Both the position numbers and the translations under genes were made by a program. Below are positions 51,245-60,194 of a stretch of DNA of 64,000 bases, piece by piece (the stretch's first letter is position 1; each line of letters begins with the position of its first letter). Where the stretch lies: contig NZ_CP134696.1 of assembly GCF_031851795.1 (NCBI RefSeq), forward strand, positions 806,001 to 870,000, written 5' to 3'. The notes under the pieces are model-generated. The model was not told the DNA's origin, did no database searches, and saw nothing but the letters and a program-made list of their open reading frames with translations. This stretch comes from Pontibacter sp. G13. Its GTDB lineage: Bacteria > Bacteroidota > Bacteroidia > J057.

Positions 51245-53071
51245 TTACCTTGAGAGAATGACAAGCGAATAAGGTCCAATTCCGAGTGTACCTGAAAACG
51301 GCATCCCATCATAGGAAAATCCTTCCGCCTGAAGATCGAAACTGGCGGTGTTCCCAAAGTCAGGGCTGTAGCCATTCCAATCACTATTGAATCGCACCTT
51401 CCACAATCCGGACATCGGCAATCCGATGCGGTAATTCAAAAAGGTGTTGGCACTGAAATTAGCCAATACGATCACTTCATCGCCGATTCCGCCAGTATGC
51501 CACCTGTGATAACCGATCAGTTTGTCGATGTGGTTGAGGTGAAATACCCGGATGTTGCTTCCAGTCAATCCTTTGGTGGTTCCGTCGAGATTTCTGCGAA
51601 GGGCGACCAGATCTTGATGCAGCCGGACGATCCCAGCAAATCGTTCCTTCTTGTCCCAATCGATTTCCACCGTATCTCGCCAGGAACCCCATTCATAGAA
51701 CTCATCGCCTTGGAAAATCATCGGTATACCGGGAGCGGTGAAGAGAATCGCCGCAGCCAAGGTGGTCCTTTTCCGAGCATGCCATGAATCGGCATTCCCA
51801 AACCAGATACGCTCGTTCAACCGATACTTCCTCCGGTCAAACATCGTCCCGCATTCGTCGTGATTATTCACATAGATCATATTCCGTGTCATGTCCTGTC
51901 CATGCTGGAAAGTCAATGCATCACGAATCTGAAACATGTTTCGATTGGCATCATTGGGCTCAATGATATTCCGGTCGATCATGTGGAAAAAGAAACTGTT
52001 CCACTGCGAATCGAATCCAGCTCCTCCTTCTCCGGTTTCTTTGGTGATCCACTCATTGGTCTGTAGATCTTCGGCAACGCTAATCTTCCACGGGGCATGG
52101 CGTTTTATCTCTGAATTGATCCATTGCATCAATGACCACCCCTCGCCGATCGCCCCAAAGGATCCTTCATTGCCATGCGCATTCCGGATATTGACAGTCG
52201 AGTCAAATCGCAAGCCATCCACTCGGTATTCATCCAACCACATGATGGCGTTGTCGCGGATATAGCTACGAACTTGCCCCCTTCCAAAATCAGGGCGAGG
52301 ACCAAACGCCGTATTCATCTTCCAATCGTGGTAGAAATAGATGCCGTCATGGGCATCATGCATTCTCCAACCATCAAATCTCCGCAGGCTCTGATCCAGT
52401 TCCTCTGATCCGAAATGATTGAATACCACATCCAGAATGATGGCAATTCCCCTTCGGTGGGCTTCCTTGACGAATTCCTTGAAGATCAAAGGTCCCCCAT
52501 AGGCACTTTCGATATCGTAGGGAAATGCGGGATTGTAGCCCCAGGAGTTCGCTCCTTTAAACCCGAAAATCGGCAGAAGCAAAATCGCATTGAAGCCCAG
52601 CTCTTCGATGTGTCCCAGTTTCTCCATGAGCTGGACAAAATCGCCGGGCTCAGTCTCGGATCGGTTGAAGGATGCCACATGGAGCTCGTACACCACCAAC
52701 TCATTCCACGGGTCCATGACAAAGTCATCCGTCCCCCAGTCAAATGCGTCCTCCACAACCTCCGAATTCCAATTGGTTTCGTCATGGATTTTCTTGCCGC
52801 GAGGATCGGTTTTGATCATTACTTCCTTCGAATCGCGGTTGGTGATCCGGAACTTGTACTGATTTCCGATTTGGGCTTCGGGAATATCCTTGGACCAGAC
52901 GCCATCCCCCTCATCGACTAAAGCATGAGGAGCACTTGGTCGCCAATTGTTGAAATCTCCCAACACTTCCACCTGCTCTGCAAAGGGGGCCCAGACTCGA
53001 AAAGTTACGCCCGATTGCTCCTCGTCGGAAAAGGGAATCGCTCCCATTCCAGATCGGTTTGAATGGCTCAT
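51245..53071 (-). CDS. GH13 alpha-glucan branching-enzyme/isoamylase-like enzyme with CBM48
   Basis: A 608-residue cytoplasmic alpha-glucan-active enzyme of GH13. The N-terminal domain (residues 15-100; VTFRVWAPFAEQVEVLGDFN) is a CBM48. The catalytic barrel has the four conserved regions in order: DVVFNH (214-219), DGLRFDSTV (nucleophile Asp290), SVAEDL (acid/base Glu334) and NNHDECG (Asp405). The C-terminal domain has DKLIGYHRWHTGGIGDEVIV and ends LGIGPYSLVILSR. It is close to glycogen branching enzymes but somewhat shorter, and it is the last gene of the operon with GMC and cupin genes, an unusual setting. Substrate: alpha-1,4-glucan or a related oligosaccharide. Confidence 0.93.
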   Translation of the reverse strand: MSHSNRSGMGAIPFSDEEQSGVTFRVWAPFAEQVEVLGDFNNWRPSAPHALVDEGDGVWSKDIPEAQIGNQYKFRITNRDSKEVMIKTDPRGKKIHDETNWNSEVVEDAFDWGTDDFVMDPWNELVVYELHVASFNRSETEPGDFVQLMEKLGHIEELGFNAILLLPIFGFKGANSWGYNPAFPYDIESAYGGPLIFKEFVKEAHRRGIAIILDVVFNHFGSEELDQSLRRFDGWRMHDAHDGIYFYHDWKMNTAFGPRPDFGRGQVRSYIRDNAIMWLDEYRVDGLRFDSTVNIRNAHGNEGSFGAIGEGWSLMQWINSEIKRHAPWKISVAEDLQTNEWITKETGEGGAGFDSQWNSFFFHMIDRNIIEPNDANRNMFQIRDALTFQHGQDMTRNMIYVNNHDECGTMFDRRKYRLNERIWFGNADSWHARKRTTLAAAILFTAPGIPMIFQGDEFYEWGSWRDTVEIDWDKKERFAGIVRLHQDLVALRRNLDGTTKGLTGSNIRVFHLNHIDKLIGYHRWHTGGIGDEVIVLANFSANTFLNYRIGLPMSGLWKVRFNSDWNGYSPDFGNTASFDLQAEGFSYDGMPFSGTLGIGPYSLVILSR

Positions 53072-53093
53072 TGCTTATCAGAATTTTGGGTGA

Positions 53094-54356
53094 TCAATCG
53101 TAACCGCCAAACATGAAGAGTTCAATGTCCTCATCTGTGAGGTTGATGAGACTGTGTAGCATTCCATTCTTGCAAAGGACCAAATCGCCGGGTTTCATGC
53201 TTCGCGCTTCGAATGCGCGCATCCGAGTAGGAAACTGAAGCCAATCCCCAGTAATCATCAGCGCTGAACCGCGGAGCATCATGAAGATCTCCTGATTGTC
53301 CTTGTGTCGGTGAATCCCAATAGCGCAGGTGGGCTTCAGCACGTGCAAATCCATGTACTCAACAGCCATGAATTTCTCGGAAGGCTGTGCATTGAGATTC
53401 CCGTCGGCATTGAGGTTCCAAGCTTGCAGGTCGCGCCCCAATTCATTCCCGATGGTGTCAGTGTGGTTGAAATAATTCGAGAAGAGGTTCCGAAACTCCA
53501 GATACCCAACCCCGCCATGAGGATTGGGCGACACCCCTCCCTGAATGTAGCTATTCCAGCCTCGGAAAATCATGTTGAATTCCACCCGGTAATTCGCCCC
53601 ATTCAATGAATCCCACACCGAAGCATCGGCATTGGCAAAGGCCAACTGCACCGGCAATGGAAAAATCGGATGCATGGTATGATTGGGATTGATGTTGTAC
53701 ATCTGGGGCGTACCCGCCACAGCCTCCCGCGAAAACTCAAAAGCTCCACCTTGAATCAAATCTGGACTTGGTTGAATCAATCCAGCATCCAGAGATTCCT
53801 GCCCGCGAGTTCCCAACATCTCACGTAGATTGTTCCCATCATGCGCCCACAATTCCACCTCGTAGCGATGAGTTCGGGGATTGTAGGGAACGGTGATCAA
53901 TTGATTCCGCTCGGCATTTCGGACCCTCACCCACATCTGTAGGGAGGCACCAACGTTGTGGTTGGTCATCTCTGAAAGCGGGCTTTTGGTACCTCCATCG
54001 TAGGAAACCTTGAGGAATGGAAAAGTATTTCCTTCTACATTCACATATCCCCGCACAAGGAAAAAGTGCTCTAGCGTAAAGTCCTTGATGTTCTGTTTCT
54101 GGAAGTCATTCTTGTTGAATTGCTGCTCCCATGGAACGACCGGGCCGCCGTCTTTTCCAGCCTCGTTGTAGAGTTCCAAATGCTTGTAGGGAAACAGATA
54201 ATCGAGGCTCTGGGTCACGTAAAACTCCCTTCCTGCCGGCCAATCCACTTGCTGGATTTCATTGGCGAGCTTCCAGACAGGATTTTCCAAATTGTAATTG
54301 GGGGCAGTTCCGGTGGAGTTGATATAGGTTTGGTCCGATTGGACAATAGTTGCCAT
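53094..54356 (-). CDS. Cupin-domain protein, operon paralogue 2
   Basis: A 420-residue cytoplasmic protein. A long N-terminal domain (residues 1-330) is rich in aromatic residues and beta strands, with phrases such as DYLFPYKHLELYNEAG and HFFLVRGYVNVEGNTFPFLK. The C-terminal cupin (about 335-420) has the metal-binding motif GIHRHKDNQEIFMMLRGSAL (G-x-H-x-H-x4-E) and GMLHSLINL with the second His. It lies 18 bp after the paralogous cupin gene and 22 bp before the GH13 gene. Metal-dependent epimerase, isomerase or binding function is possible; nothing specific can be said. The shared layout with its neighbour indicates gene duplication. Confidence 0.85.
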   Translation of the reverse strand: MATIVQSDQTYINSTGTAPNYNLENPVWKLANEIQQVDWPAGREFYVTQSLDYLFPYKHLELYNEAGKDGGPVVPWEQQFNKNDFQKQNIKDFTLEHFFLVRGYVNVEGNTFPFLKVSYDGGTKSPLSEMTNHNVGASLQMWVRVRNAERNQLITVPYNPRTHRYEVELWAHDGNNLREMLGTRGQESLDAGLIQPSPDLIQGGAFEFSREAVAGTPQMYNINPNHTMHPIFPLPVQLAFANADASVWDSLNGANYRVEFNMIFRGWNSYIQGGVSPNPHGGVGYLEFRNLFSNYFNHTDTIGNELGRDLQAWNLNADGNLNAQPSEKFMAVEYMDLHVLKPTCAIGIHRHKDNQEIFMMLRGSALMITGDWLQFPTRMRAFEARSMKPGDLVLCKNGMLHSLINLTDEDIELFMFGGYD

Positions 54357-54374
54357 GTGGGTCTTGGTTTGGGA

Positions 54375-55520
54375 TTAAGCACTGTGATACAAAAAGGCGA
54401 CAAACCGAAGCGGCTCGTCATGCGGATTGCGGATACCATGTACCCCGCCACTTTTGGTGTAAATGACTGATCCTGGCGTCACCGGAATCTCCTTGCACTC
54501 CTTTTCATCCAATCCGAAAATGGATGCGTTCACGGTTGGGAATTGTCCCTCGAGGCTGGGGTCGTCGTTTTCGCCCATGTAGGCAAATCCTTTTCCTTCG
54601 ACGATGTAGTACAATTCCTCACTTCCGATATGACGGTGTGTTCCTTCCACGGTATTCGGAGGAATGATCACCTCATGGAAAAACACGAGATTTCCCCCTA
54701 ATTGGCGTTGGAGAATCCACTTCATCTCGATGATATTCTGATCGAATCGCTCGGGGTCATCTTCATTCATCATCGCATTTCGGTAGCGAACAGGTTTGAC
54801 ATCATCCGAATGGAGGTAATATCCCCGCTGGAAATCCACCAGATAGTTCCGTGTTTCAACGGTATTGATCTGGCTACTCGGCTCATCCGTGTGTGGCACC
54901 TGCATGCTTCTCACAAAGTTGTTGTCCCATTCGGCGTCCATTTCTGTGATCATCCATCCAAGCGGATATTGGGTTTCATTTTCCCGGAAGGCCAACTCTA
55001 CCTGCTTGATGGAGTAAATGTCCTGAATGTGCGGGGTGAATTCCTTGATCCGGGTGATCTCAGCATTATGCCCCATGAGATCAAGCACCTTGATGTGGTG
55101 AGGGCTGCTTCCGGGTGTTTCCAGTGTGTCCCAAATTTCCACCTGATAGGCTTTGACCCATTCGCAGTAATGCAGCTTGACAAAAGACTCAGGGGTCTCC
55201 TGTGAATTTTCGGGAAAGAGTCTCACCAATGCCAGCAATTCTCTTCCAAGCAATCGATCATTGGCACGGGACAATTCCAGCAGGCGTGCGCCTCGATATT
55301 CGATCCGCATGAAATTGGTCATGAACTTGCCGTCCAGATAGACTTGGCCTTTCATCACAATCATATCGGCCTTTCCCCTCACCTCGGTCACATTGTAGCG
55401 ATAGCGAGTGCTCCGCGTGGCGTTGAGGTACCGAGCATGGTAAATTCGGTCTGGATAAAATACAACTCCGAAAACCTGGTTTTCCGGTTGCGTGAATATG
55501 GTATCGAAACGTGGATCCAT
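54375..55520 (-). CDS. Cupin-domain protein, operon paralogue 1
   Basis: A 381-residue cytoplasmic protein. The start at 55520 (MDPRFDTIFTQPENQVFGVV) lies 2 bp after the stop of the GMC gene; the frame continues into that gene without homology. The N-terminal domain (1-250) is similar in layout to the paralogue that follows. The C-terminal cupin has EGTHRHIGSEELYYIVEGKG (G-x-H-x-H-x4-E) and SVIYTKSGGVHGIRNPHDEP with the third metal His. The His-His-Glu-His set is complete, so a metal ion is likely bound. Cupins of this size often act on sugar acids or lactones, which would fit the dehydrogenase next door, but this is inference. Confidence 0.85.
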   Translation of the reverse strand: MDPRFDTIFTQPENQVFGVVFYPDRIYHARYLNATRSTRYRYNVTEVRGKADMIVMKGQVYLDGKFMTNFMRIEYRGARLLELSRANDRLLGRELLALVRLFPENSQETPESFVKLHYCEWVKAYQVEIWDTLETPGSSPHHIKVLDLMGHNAEITRIKEFTPHIQDIYSIKQVELAFRENETQYPLGWMITEMDAEWDNNFVRSMQVPHTDEPSSQINTVETRNYLVDFQRGYYLHSDDVKPVRYRNAMMNEDDPERFDQNIIEMKWILQRQLGGNLVFFHEVIIPPNTVEGTHRHIGSEELYYIVEGKGFAYMGENDDPSLEGQFPTVNASIFGLDEKECKEIPVTPGSVIYTKSGGVHGIRNPHDEPLRFVAFLYHSA

Positions 55521-55522
55521 AA

Positions 55523-57361
55523 CTAGAAGGCATTGTTGATGAGGAAGTCCGCGATACGGAAAGAATTGGCCTGAATGGTGAGCGTGGGATTGGCACCACC
55601 CGAAGTCGGCATAAAGCAACCATCCGTTACGTACAGATTGTCTGCGTCCCACAAGCGGCAGTTAGGGTCCAGTACAGAATCTGTGCGATCGCTCCCAAAC
55701 CGTGCGCCGCCCAAGATGTGGTTGGCGATTCGGGCTCGGGAATTCTCAGCCAGATACACGCCCCCAGCGCCAATGGTTCCGGGATCTGCCCCTCCTTGAA
55801 CCAAGATCTCGCGGCAGACATTGGACACGACATCCATGAGGTAGCGATCGTGCGCATGCCATTCCTTGATGATGTATGCCGAAGGCCGTCCCCACTTATC
55901 TTTGATGAATGGATGCAGCTCAATCCGATTATCCTTGAGTGGTACTTGATTGGCCATAAAGCTGACCGACAGTCGGTTGCCATAGTTCCGTTGAATCCAG
56001 CCCTCCAGCTCCTCTCCCACTCCGGGCATGTCCCCGCTTTCGCCCCAATTTTGGTTGAATCCTCGCCAGATGGTGTCCAAATCCTGACTGGCATGAGTCC
56101 TAGCCAGCGAAATCGGCAAAGCTTGATCCGAAGTATTGTTGTAGATCGCGGCACCTGCCCAGAGTCTATTTTCCTCCAAAAACGCCGTACTTGAAGCAAA
56201 ATCCGTGGCGTAGTCACTGTCTAGGGAGATGGACTTATCGAACCGATCAGGCACACGTCCCTCGGCTCCTCCAAAGCAATGTGTCAGGAAATACTTACCC
56301 AGCAGGTCATTCTGGCCATTTTGGGTCAATAGACTCCCGAATCCGCCCGGATCATTTTGGCCGGACAACATGAGCAATCTCACGCTCTCGATGGCTGAGC
56401 AAGCTACCACCACGATGTCTCCGGCAACCGCTCGGGTTCGTCCACTCGCATCTATGTATTTGACTTGGGTGATTTTGCGACCCTCGCTTTCGAGTTGGAC
56501 CACATTGGCATTGCATCGAATTTCGAAATTATCTAGGTCCTGAATAGGAGCTAGCAGCGAAACCCAAGTATTGGACTTGAATCCCATAGGATCACCATAG
56601 CGGTTCACATAGCCCGTTTTGGGGCTTCCGGCCTTCCGATTGCTGGGCGCATGATCTTCGGTGATGACGGCCAGCGGGGTCCGATACCACTTCATTCCCA
56701 TCTTCTCCATGCCGGATTTGGCGAATTCACTGATTGGATTGGGATCTAGCGGCGTTTGGTATCGATCTCCGGAAGTGAAAGCCTTTTCCTGATTTTGGGA
56801 GGTGCCATTGATGCCCACCAGCTCTTCTGCTTTGGCATAGTAAGCTTCCAATTCTTCATAGGAAATCGGCCAATCTCTCGCCTCTCGTCTGACATCGCCA
56901 TTGGGGTCTGAAGCCAAAGTATAATTGGCGCCATCGTTGAAACTCTTCAATTGGAAGTCCAACTCCGGATATCTCAAGGAGACCGCTCCGTACAGCTGTG
57001 TACCGCCTCCAACGACTTGAGCCGTGTATCCTTCAATCGTCGCTCGATCTACTTCGGTGCCATCGGGTTTCGTATGGCGGTAGACGTGCGGCTCATCGTT
57101 GATGTCAGGCTCCACATGGCTAGAATAGTATGCCTCGCCTTGGTTGTCCAAGGGGTGGGAGATTCGTTTCTCAGGCCCGGTGGCATAAAGCTCATCCCTG
57201 CGAAAATCGCTGACTTTGGACTTGCTGAGGGACTGAGGCTGGAATTTGGGCCCCTTTTCCAAGACGAGGACCCGCTTGCCCGCTTTGACCAATTCATGGG
57301 CGATAGGGGCTCCGCCGGCACCACTTCCGATGATGACAGCGTCAAATGATTCGATGGACAT
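55523..57361 (-). CDS. GMC-family flavin oxidoreductase
   Basis: A 612-residue FAD enzyme of the glucose-methanol-choline oxidoreductase family. The start at 57361 gives MSIESFDAVIIGSGAGGAPI, with the dinucleotide-binding motif G-x-G-x-x-G near residues 12-17; the frame extends 28 codons into the preceding gene. FAD-contact phrases VLVLEKGPKFQPQ, YTAQVVGGGTQLYGAVSLR and VVVACSAIESVRLLMLSGQ are present. The C-terminal GMC domain ends DADNLYVTDGCFMPTSGGANPTL with the usual region before the last helix. No Tat or Sec signal is visible, so it is cytoplasmic. It probably oxidises a sugar or polyol, passing electrons through the small-subunit-like protein upstream. Confidence 0.93.
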   Translation of the reverse strand: MSIESFDAVIIGSGAGGAPIAHELVKAGKRVLVLEKGPKFQPQSLSKSKVSDFRRDELYATGPEKRISHPLDNQGEAYYSSHVEPDINDEPHVYRHTKPDGTEVDRATIEGYTAQVVGGGTQLYGAVSLRYPELDFQLKSFNDGANYTLASDPNGDVRREARDWPISYEELEAYYAKAEELVGINGTSQNQEKAFTSGDRYQTPLDPNPISEFAKSGMEKMGMKWYRTPLAVITEDHAPSNRKAGSPKTGYVNRYGDPMGFKSNTWVSLLAPIQDLDNFEIRCNANVVQLESEGRKITQVKYIDASGRTRAVAGDIVVVACSAIESVRLLMLSGQNDPGGFGSLLTQNGQNDLLGKYFLTHCFGGAEGRVPDRFDKSISLDSDYATDFASSTAFLEENRLWAGAAIYNNTSDQALPISLARTHASQDLDTIWRGFNQNWGESGDMPGVGEELEGWIQRNYGNRLSVSFMANQVPLKDNRIELHPFIKDKWGRPSAYIIKEWHAHDRYLMDVVSNVCREILVQGGADPGTIGAGGVYLAENSRARIANHILGGARFGSDRTDSVLDPNCRLWDADNLYVTDGCFMPTSGGANPTLTIQANSFRIADFLINNAF

Positions 57362-57371
57362 GATGGAGATG

Positions 57372-58418
57372 TTAGGCGTTGTATTCTGGATTGGTTCCGA
57401 GTGGCTGCTCGATGGAATTGCGCCAGTTGAATAGGGTGTTGCCATCCCGACCGAGGAATTGGCTACTCAGGTACTCCCAGCCTGCGGCTCCGACATTTCC
57501 GCCATATTTAGGATGGCAAAATGCACCGGTAAACGTGTGTCGTCTCAGCAACTCGATAAAATGCCGGGGTTTTTTATACCGATCATAATCCCAGCCGGGA
57601 ATCGGAACATTGGGATCCATCATCTGATCGTATAGTTCAGCGAAAACTGCTGCGGGCTGCTCGGCAGGCTCCACCGCCACATTGCGCTGACGTAGCACCT
57701 GATCGATGATCTCCAGACAGATCTTGTAATTCACCAAATTGTGGCGTTCCTCTCTCGCCAAAATCTTGTCAATGAAGTTTACGGCTCCCACATTCTCGTC
57801 GAGCTTCGAGGCATCTCGCTGCTCGTCGTAGTCGAGGGTGTGGTAGTAATAGTCGAGGAATCGAGCGGCATTCTTGGTGCGGAACGGCAGAATGTGCTGA
57901 CACAATCGCTGGAGCAGATCACGCTCCCATGTCTCAAAAGTCAGCGGAATGGTGCAGGCATCCGTGAAGAATCGACTCCAAGATTCGCCACCAGCATCCG
58001 TGACTCGCTGAGGGTTGATCGGGTCCAGGGTAATGGTCCCATTGACTCGGAATTGGTAGAAAAAGACCTCACCCTTGGGCACGATGAAGGTCTTGGCGTA
58101 ATATCGGGAATCTTCCACGCGGTCTAGCGGAAATGATTCGTGGAGCGCGGCAAACGATCCAAATACCTCCACCTGCTGATCTTCCAGCCGATCTTCGAAA
58201 TCACACCAGATGAATGTCACCAAATTGACTTGGTAACCTTCATCCGGAAGGCTGGGATCAAACAGGTTGTCTATTATTGGGAATTTCCATGACTCGAAAA
58301 TATGGTCAGAAATTCCATCTGCGGGGATTGCTCCATATTGGTGGAATCCTCCAAATTCGGCTCTCAATAGCGATTTCGCACAATGATTGTAGACGTAATC
58401 TGGTTCAAGCTCAAACAT
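57372..58418 (-). CDS. CBM48-like domain fused to gluconate 2-dehydrogenase subunit 3-like domain
   Basis: A 348-residue protein that opens the operon. Residues about 50-145 look like a CBM48/AMPK-type glycan-binding domain (EGYQVNLVTFIWCDFEDRLE, QQVEVFGSFAALHESFPLDR, VFFYQFRVNGTITLDPINPQ RVTDAGGE). The C-terminal 190 residues resemble gluconate 2-dehydrogenase subunit 3 (RLCQHILPFRTKNAARFLDY, then the helical run and PRHFIELLRRHTFTGAFCHP followed by KYGGNVGAAGWEYLSSQFLG). Subunit 3 normally has a Tat signal; this one has none, so the complex would be cytoplasmic. The fusion with a glycan-binding domain appears unusual. Stop and next start are 10 bp apart. Confidence 0.8.
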   Translation of the reverse strand: MFELEPDYVYNHCAKSLLRAEFGGFHQYGAIPADGISDHIFESWKFPIIDNLFDPSLPDEGYQVNLVTFIWCDFEDRLEDQQVEVFGSFAALHESFPLDRVEDSRYYAKTFIVPKGEVFFYQFRVNGTITLDPINPQRVTDAGGESWSRFFTDACTIPLTFETWERDLLQRLCQHILPFRTKNAARFLDYYYHTLDYDEQRDASKLDENVGAVNFIDKILAREERHNLVNYKICLEIIDQVLRQRNVAVEPAEQPAAVFAELYDQMMDPNVPIPGWDYDRYKKPRHFIELLRRHTFTGAFCHPKYGGNVGAAGWEYLSSQFLGRDGNTLFNWRNSIEQPLGTNPEYNA

Positions 58419-58706
58419 ATTGGGACTATGTGATAGGAGAAATTGTATGATAAACGCAACATTTCAAACCCACACATAAAGTAACATTTTATTGTACTAA
58501 TGCCGCATTTCGACTATGCGTATTTATACCTGATTTGAGGAAAAACCTGTAGATTTTTTGGAAAGAAATAGTCGATCCTCTCACCCAACTCACCAGAACT
58601 TCACATGATCAGCATCCTTCCAAGCACGCCCAAATACATCAAAGCCATCCCAATCTGGAGATAGCCCTGCATGATCGAGGCAGACCGTGCGCCCACGATG
58701 AATATT

Positions 58707-60110
58707 CTATTCCGCTACAACCGCAGATTCCTCCGCAGTCTCGAACCAATCTCGCATCGCCTGCTTCAAGCTATCGGCCAATGCTGGATACGCGTGGGAC
58801 AATCCATTCCGCTCCTCAGGATCAAGATCCAGTCGATACAACTCCACCGAGTCCCCCTCAAAATGGGTCAGTGCCTTCCAATTGCCCCAGCGCATTGCCA
58901 AATCTGGAGCAAGATCAGTGGTGTCGCTGGGATGATGCCGGTTGTTGAATCGCCCATATTCCCAAAATATCGCACGGGGTTCCTCATGTTTTCCTTCACC
59001 TATTAAGACCGAAGACAGATCCATACCATCGAGTTGCTGAGGTATATCCAATGGCGCGCCAACCAATCCTGCCAACGTAGGCAAGAGGTCAACCGCTGTC
59101 CAAACTGTCGAGGAATCGATCTGCCCCGCCTGAACTGTACCGGGCCAGTGAACGATCATGGGCATATTGATTCCGCCCTCATACAGGCTGTTTTTGCTGC
59201 CTCGAAGTCCGACCGTACGCGCGTGCCCAAACGTAGGACCCGGTCCGTTGTCGCTGGTGAAAAGGATCAGGGTTTCCTCCGTGATGCCCAGTGAGTCCAA
59301 GCCGGCAAGCAATCTACCGATTTGCAGGTCCAGCTCCTCGATCACAGGCACGAGGTTTTCTTGCGTGAAACCCAACTGCTTGTTTCCCAAATAGGCCGAT
59401 TGCGACTCTTCATCATGTACCCAAGGGCTATGCACATCATCCGGCCACAGATTGATGAAACAAGGCTGATCAGCATGTCGGCTCAGGAAATTCAAGGTTT
59501 TGTTCACGAAGTATCCTGTCCGATTCCAGCGCTGGATCTCGTCTCCCGGCCCCCAGATCCAATGGGTAGAAGTCAACGCCGGATCGGGATCGGGACTCTC
59601 CCAAGTGGAGCTGTAGGCATCAAATCCATACGCATGGATCGAGGGCGCTTGGATCTTTCGACCGCCTCCCATGTGCCATTTTCCGAAGTGCGCAGTCCGA
59701 TAGCCTGCAGCTTTCAGACTCCGTGCCATAGAGGGTGCCGCCGGGTCCAGAAATCCCGATTGATCGTACTTGTCGTTGTGCTTTTTGCCGCTCAGGAACG
59801 TGTTGATATCCCAGCGGAGTGGATACATCCCGGTCGTCAGAGCAACCCTCGACGGCGAACATACCGGAGAATTGGTGTAGTACTGCGTGAAGATTTTTCC
59901 TGCCGCGGCCATCCGGTCGATATTCGGGGTCTGAGCAAAATCACTCCCAAGATAGGACAGATCCCCAATGCCCATGTCATCCACATACAACATGATGATA
60001 TGAGGCTTGGCAGGAGGATCGACAGGAAACTCACAAGCAGCAAAGGAAAATCCCAACAGAGCGATCAGAGAGAACATGGTCCAACGGGCGTACAACATTT
60101 TTACTTGCAA
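58707..60110 (-). CDS. Sulfatase (arylsulfatase-like) lipoprotein
   Basis: A 467-residue type I sulfatase that hydrolyses sulfate esters, probably of polysaccharides such as those of algae. The lipobox (FSFAAC, Cys26) puts it on the membrane. The formylglycine motif is CSPSR in TNSPVCSPSRVALTTG (Cys84), which is modified after translation. Metal-binding Asp residues lie in MLYVDDMGIGD near residue 44, and TGMYPLRW, GKWHMGGG and TSDNGPGPTFGHAR are family motifs. No sulfatase-maturing enzyme gene is in the window. It stands alone, near dispersed element E. The 5' end could also begin at the Met five codons downstream. Confidence 0.95.
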   Translation of the reverse strand: MQVKMLYARWTMFSLIALLGFSFAACEFPVDPPAKPHIIMLYVDDMGIGDLSYLGSDFAQTPNIDRMAAAGKIFTQYYTNSPVCSPSRVALTTGMYPLRWDINTFLSGKKHNDKYDQSGFLDPAAPSMARSLKAAGYRTAHFGKWHMGGGRKIQAPSIHAYGFDAYSSTWESPDPDPALTSTHWIWGPGDEIQRWNRTGYFVNKTLNFLSRHADQPCFINLWPDDVHSPWVHDEESQSAYLGNKQLGFTQENLVPVIEELDLQIGRLLAGLDSLGITEETLILFTSDNGPGPTFGHARTVGLRGSKNSLYEGGINMPMIVHWPGTVQAGQIDSSTVWTAVDLLPTLAGLVGAPLDIPQQLDGMDLSSVLIGEGKHEEPRAIFWEYGRFNNRHHPSDTTDLAPDLAMRWGNWKALTHFEGDSVELYRLDLDPEERNGLSHAYPALADSLKQAMRDWFETAEESAVVAE

Positions 60111-60194
60111 ATTCAGCAGAATGGCCCTTTGAAGCGTCGCACATTCGTCCTGAACTTATGCGTTCCTGTCTCAATTGCATGTCCTCTTGGTTGT

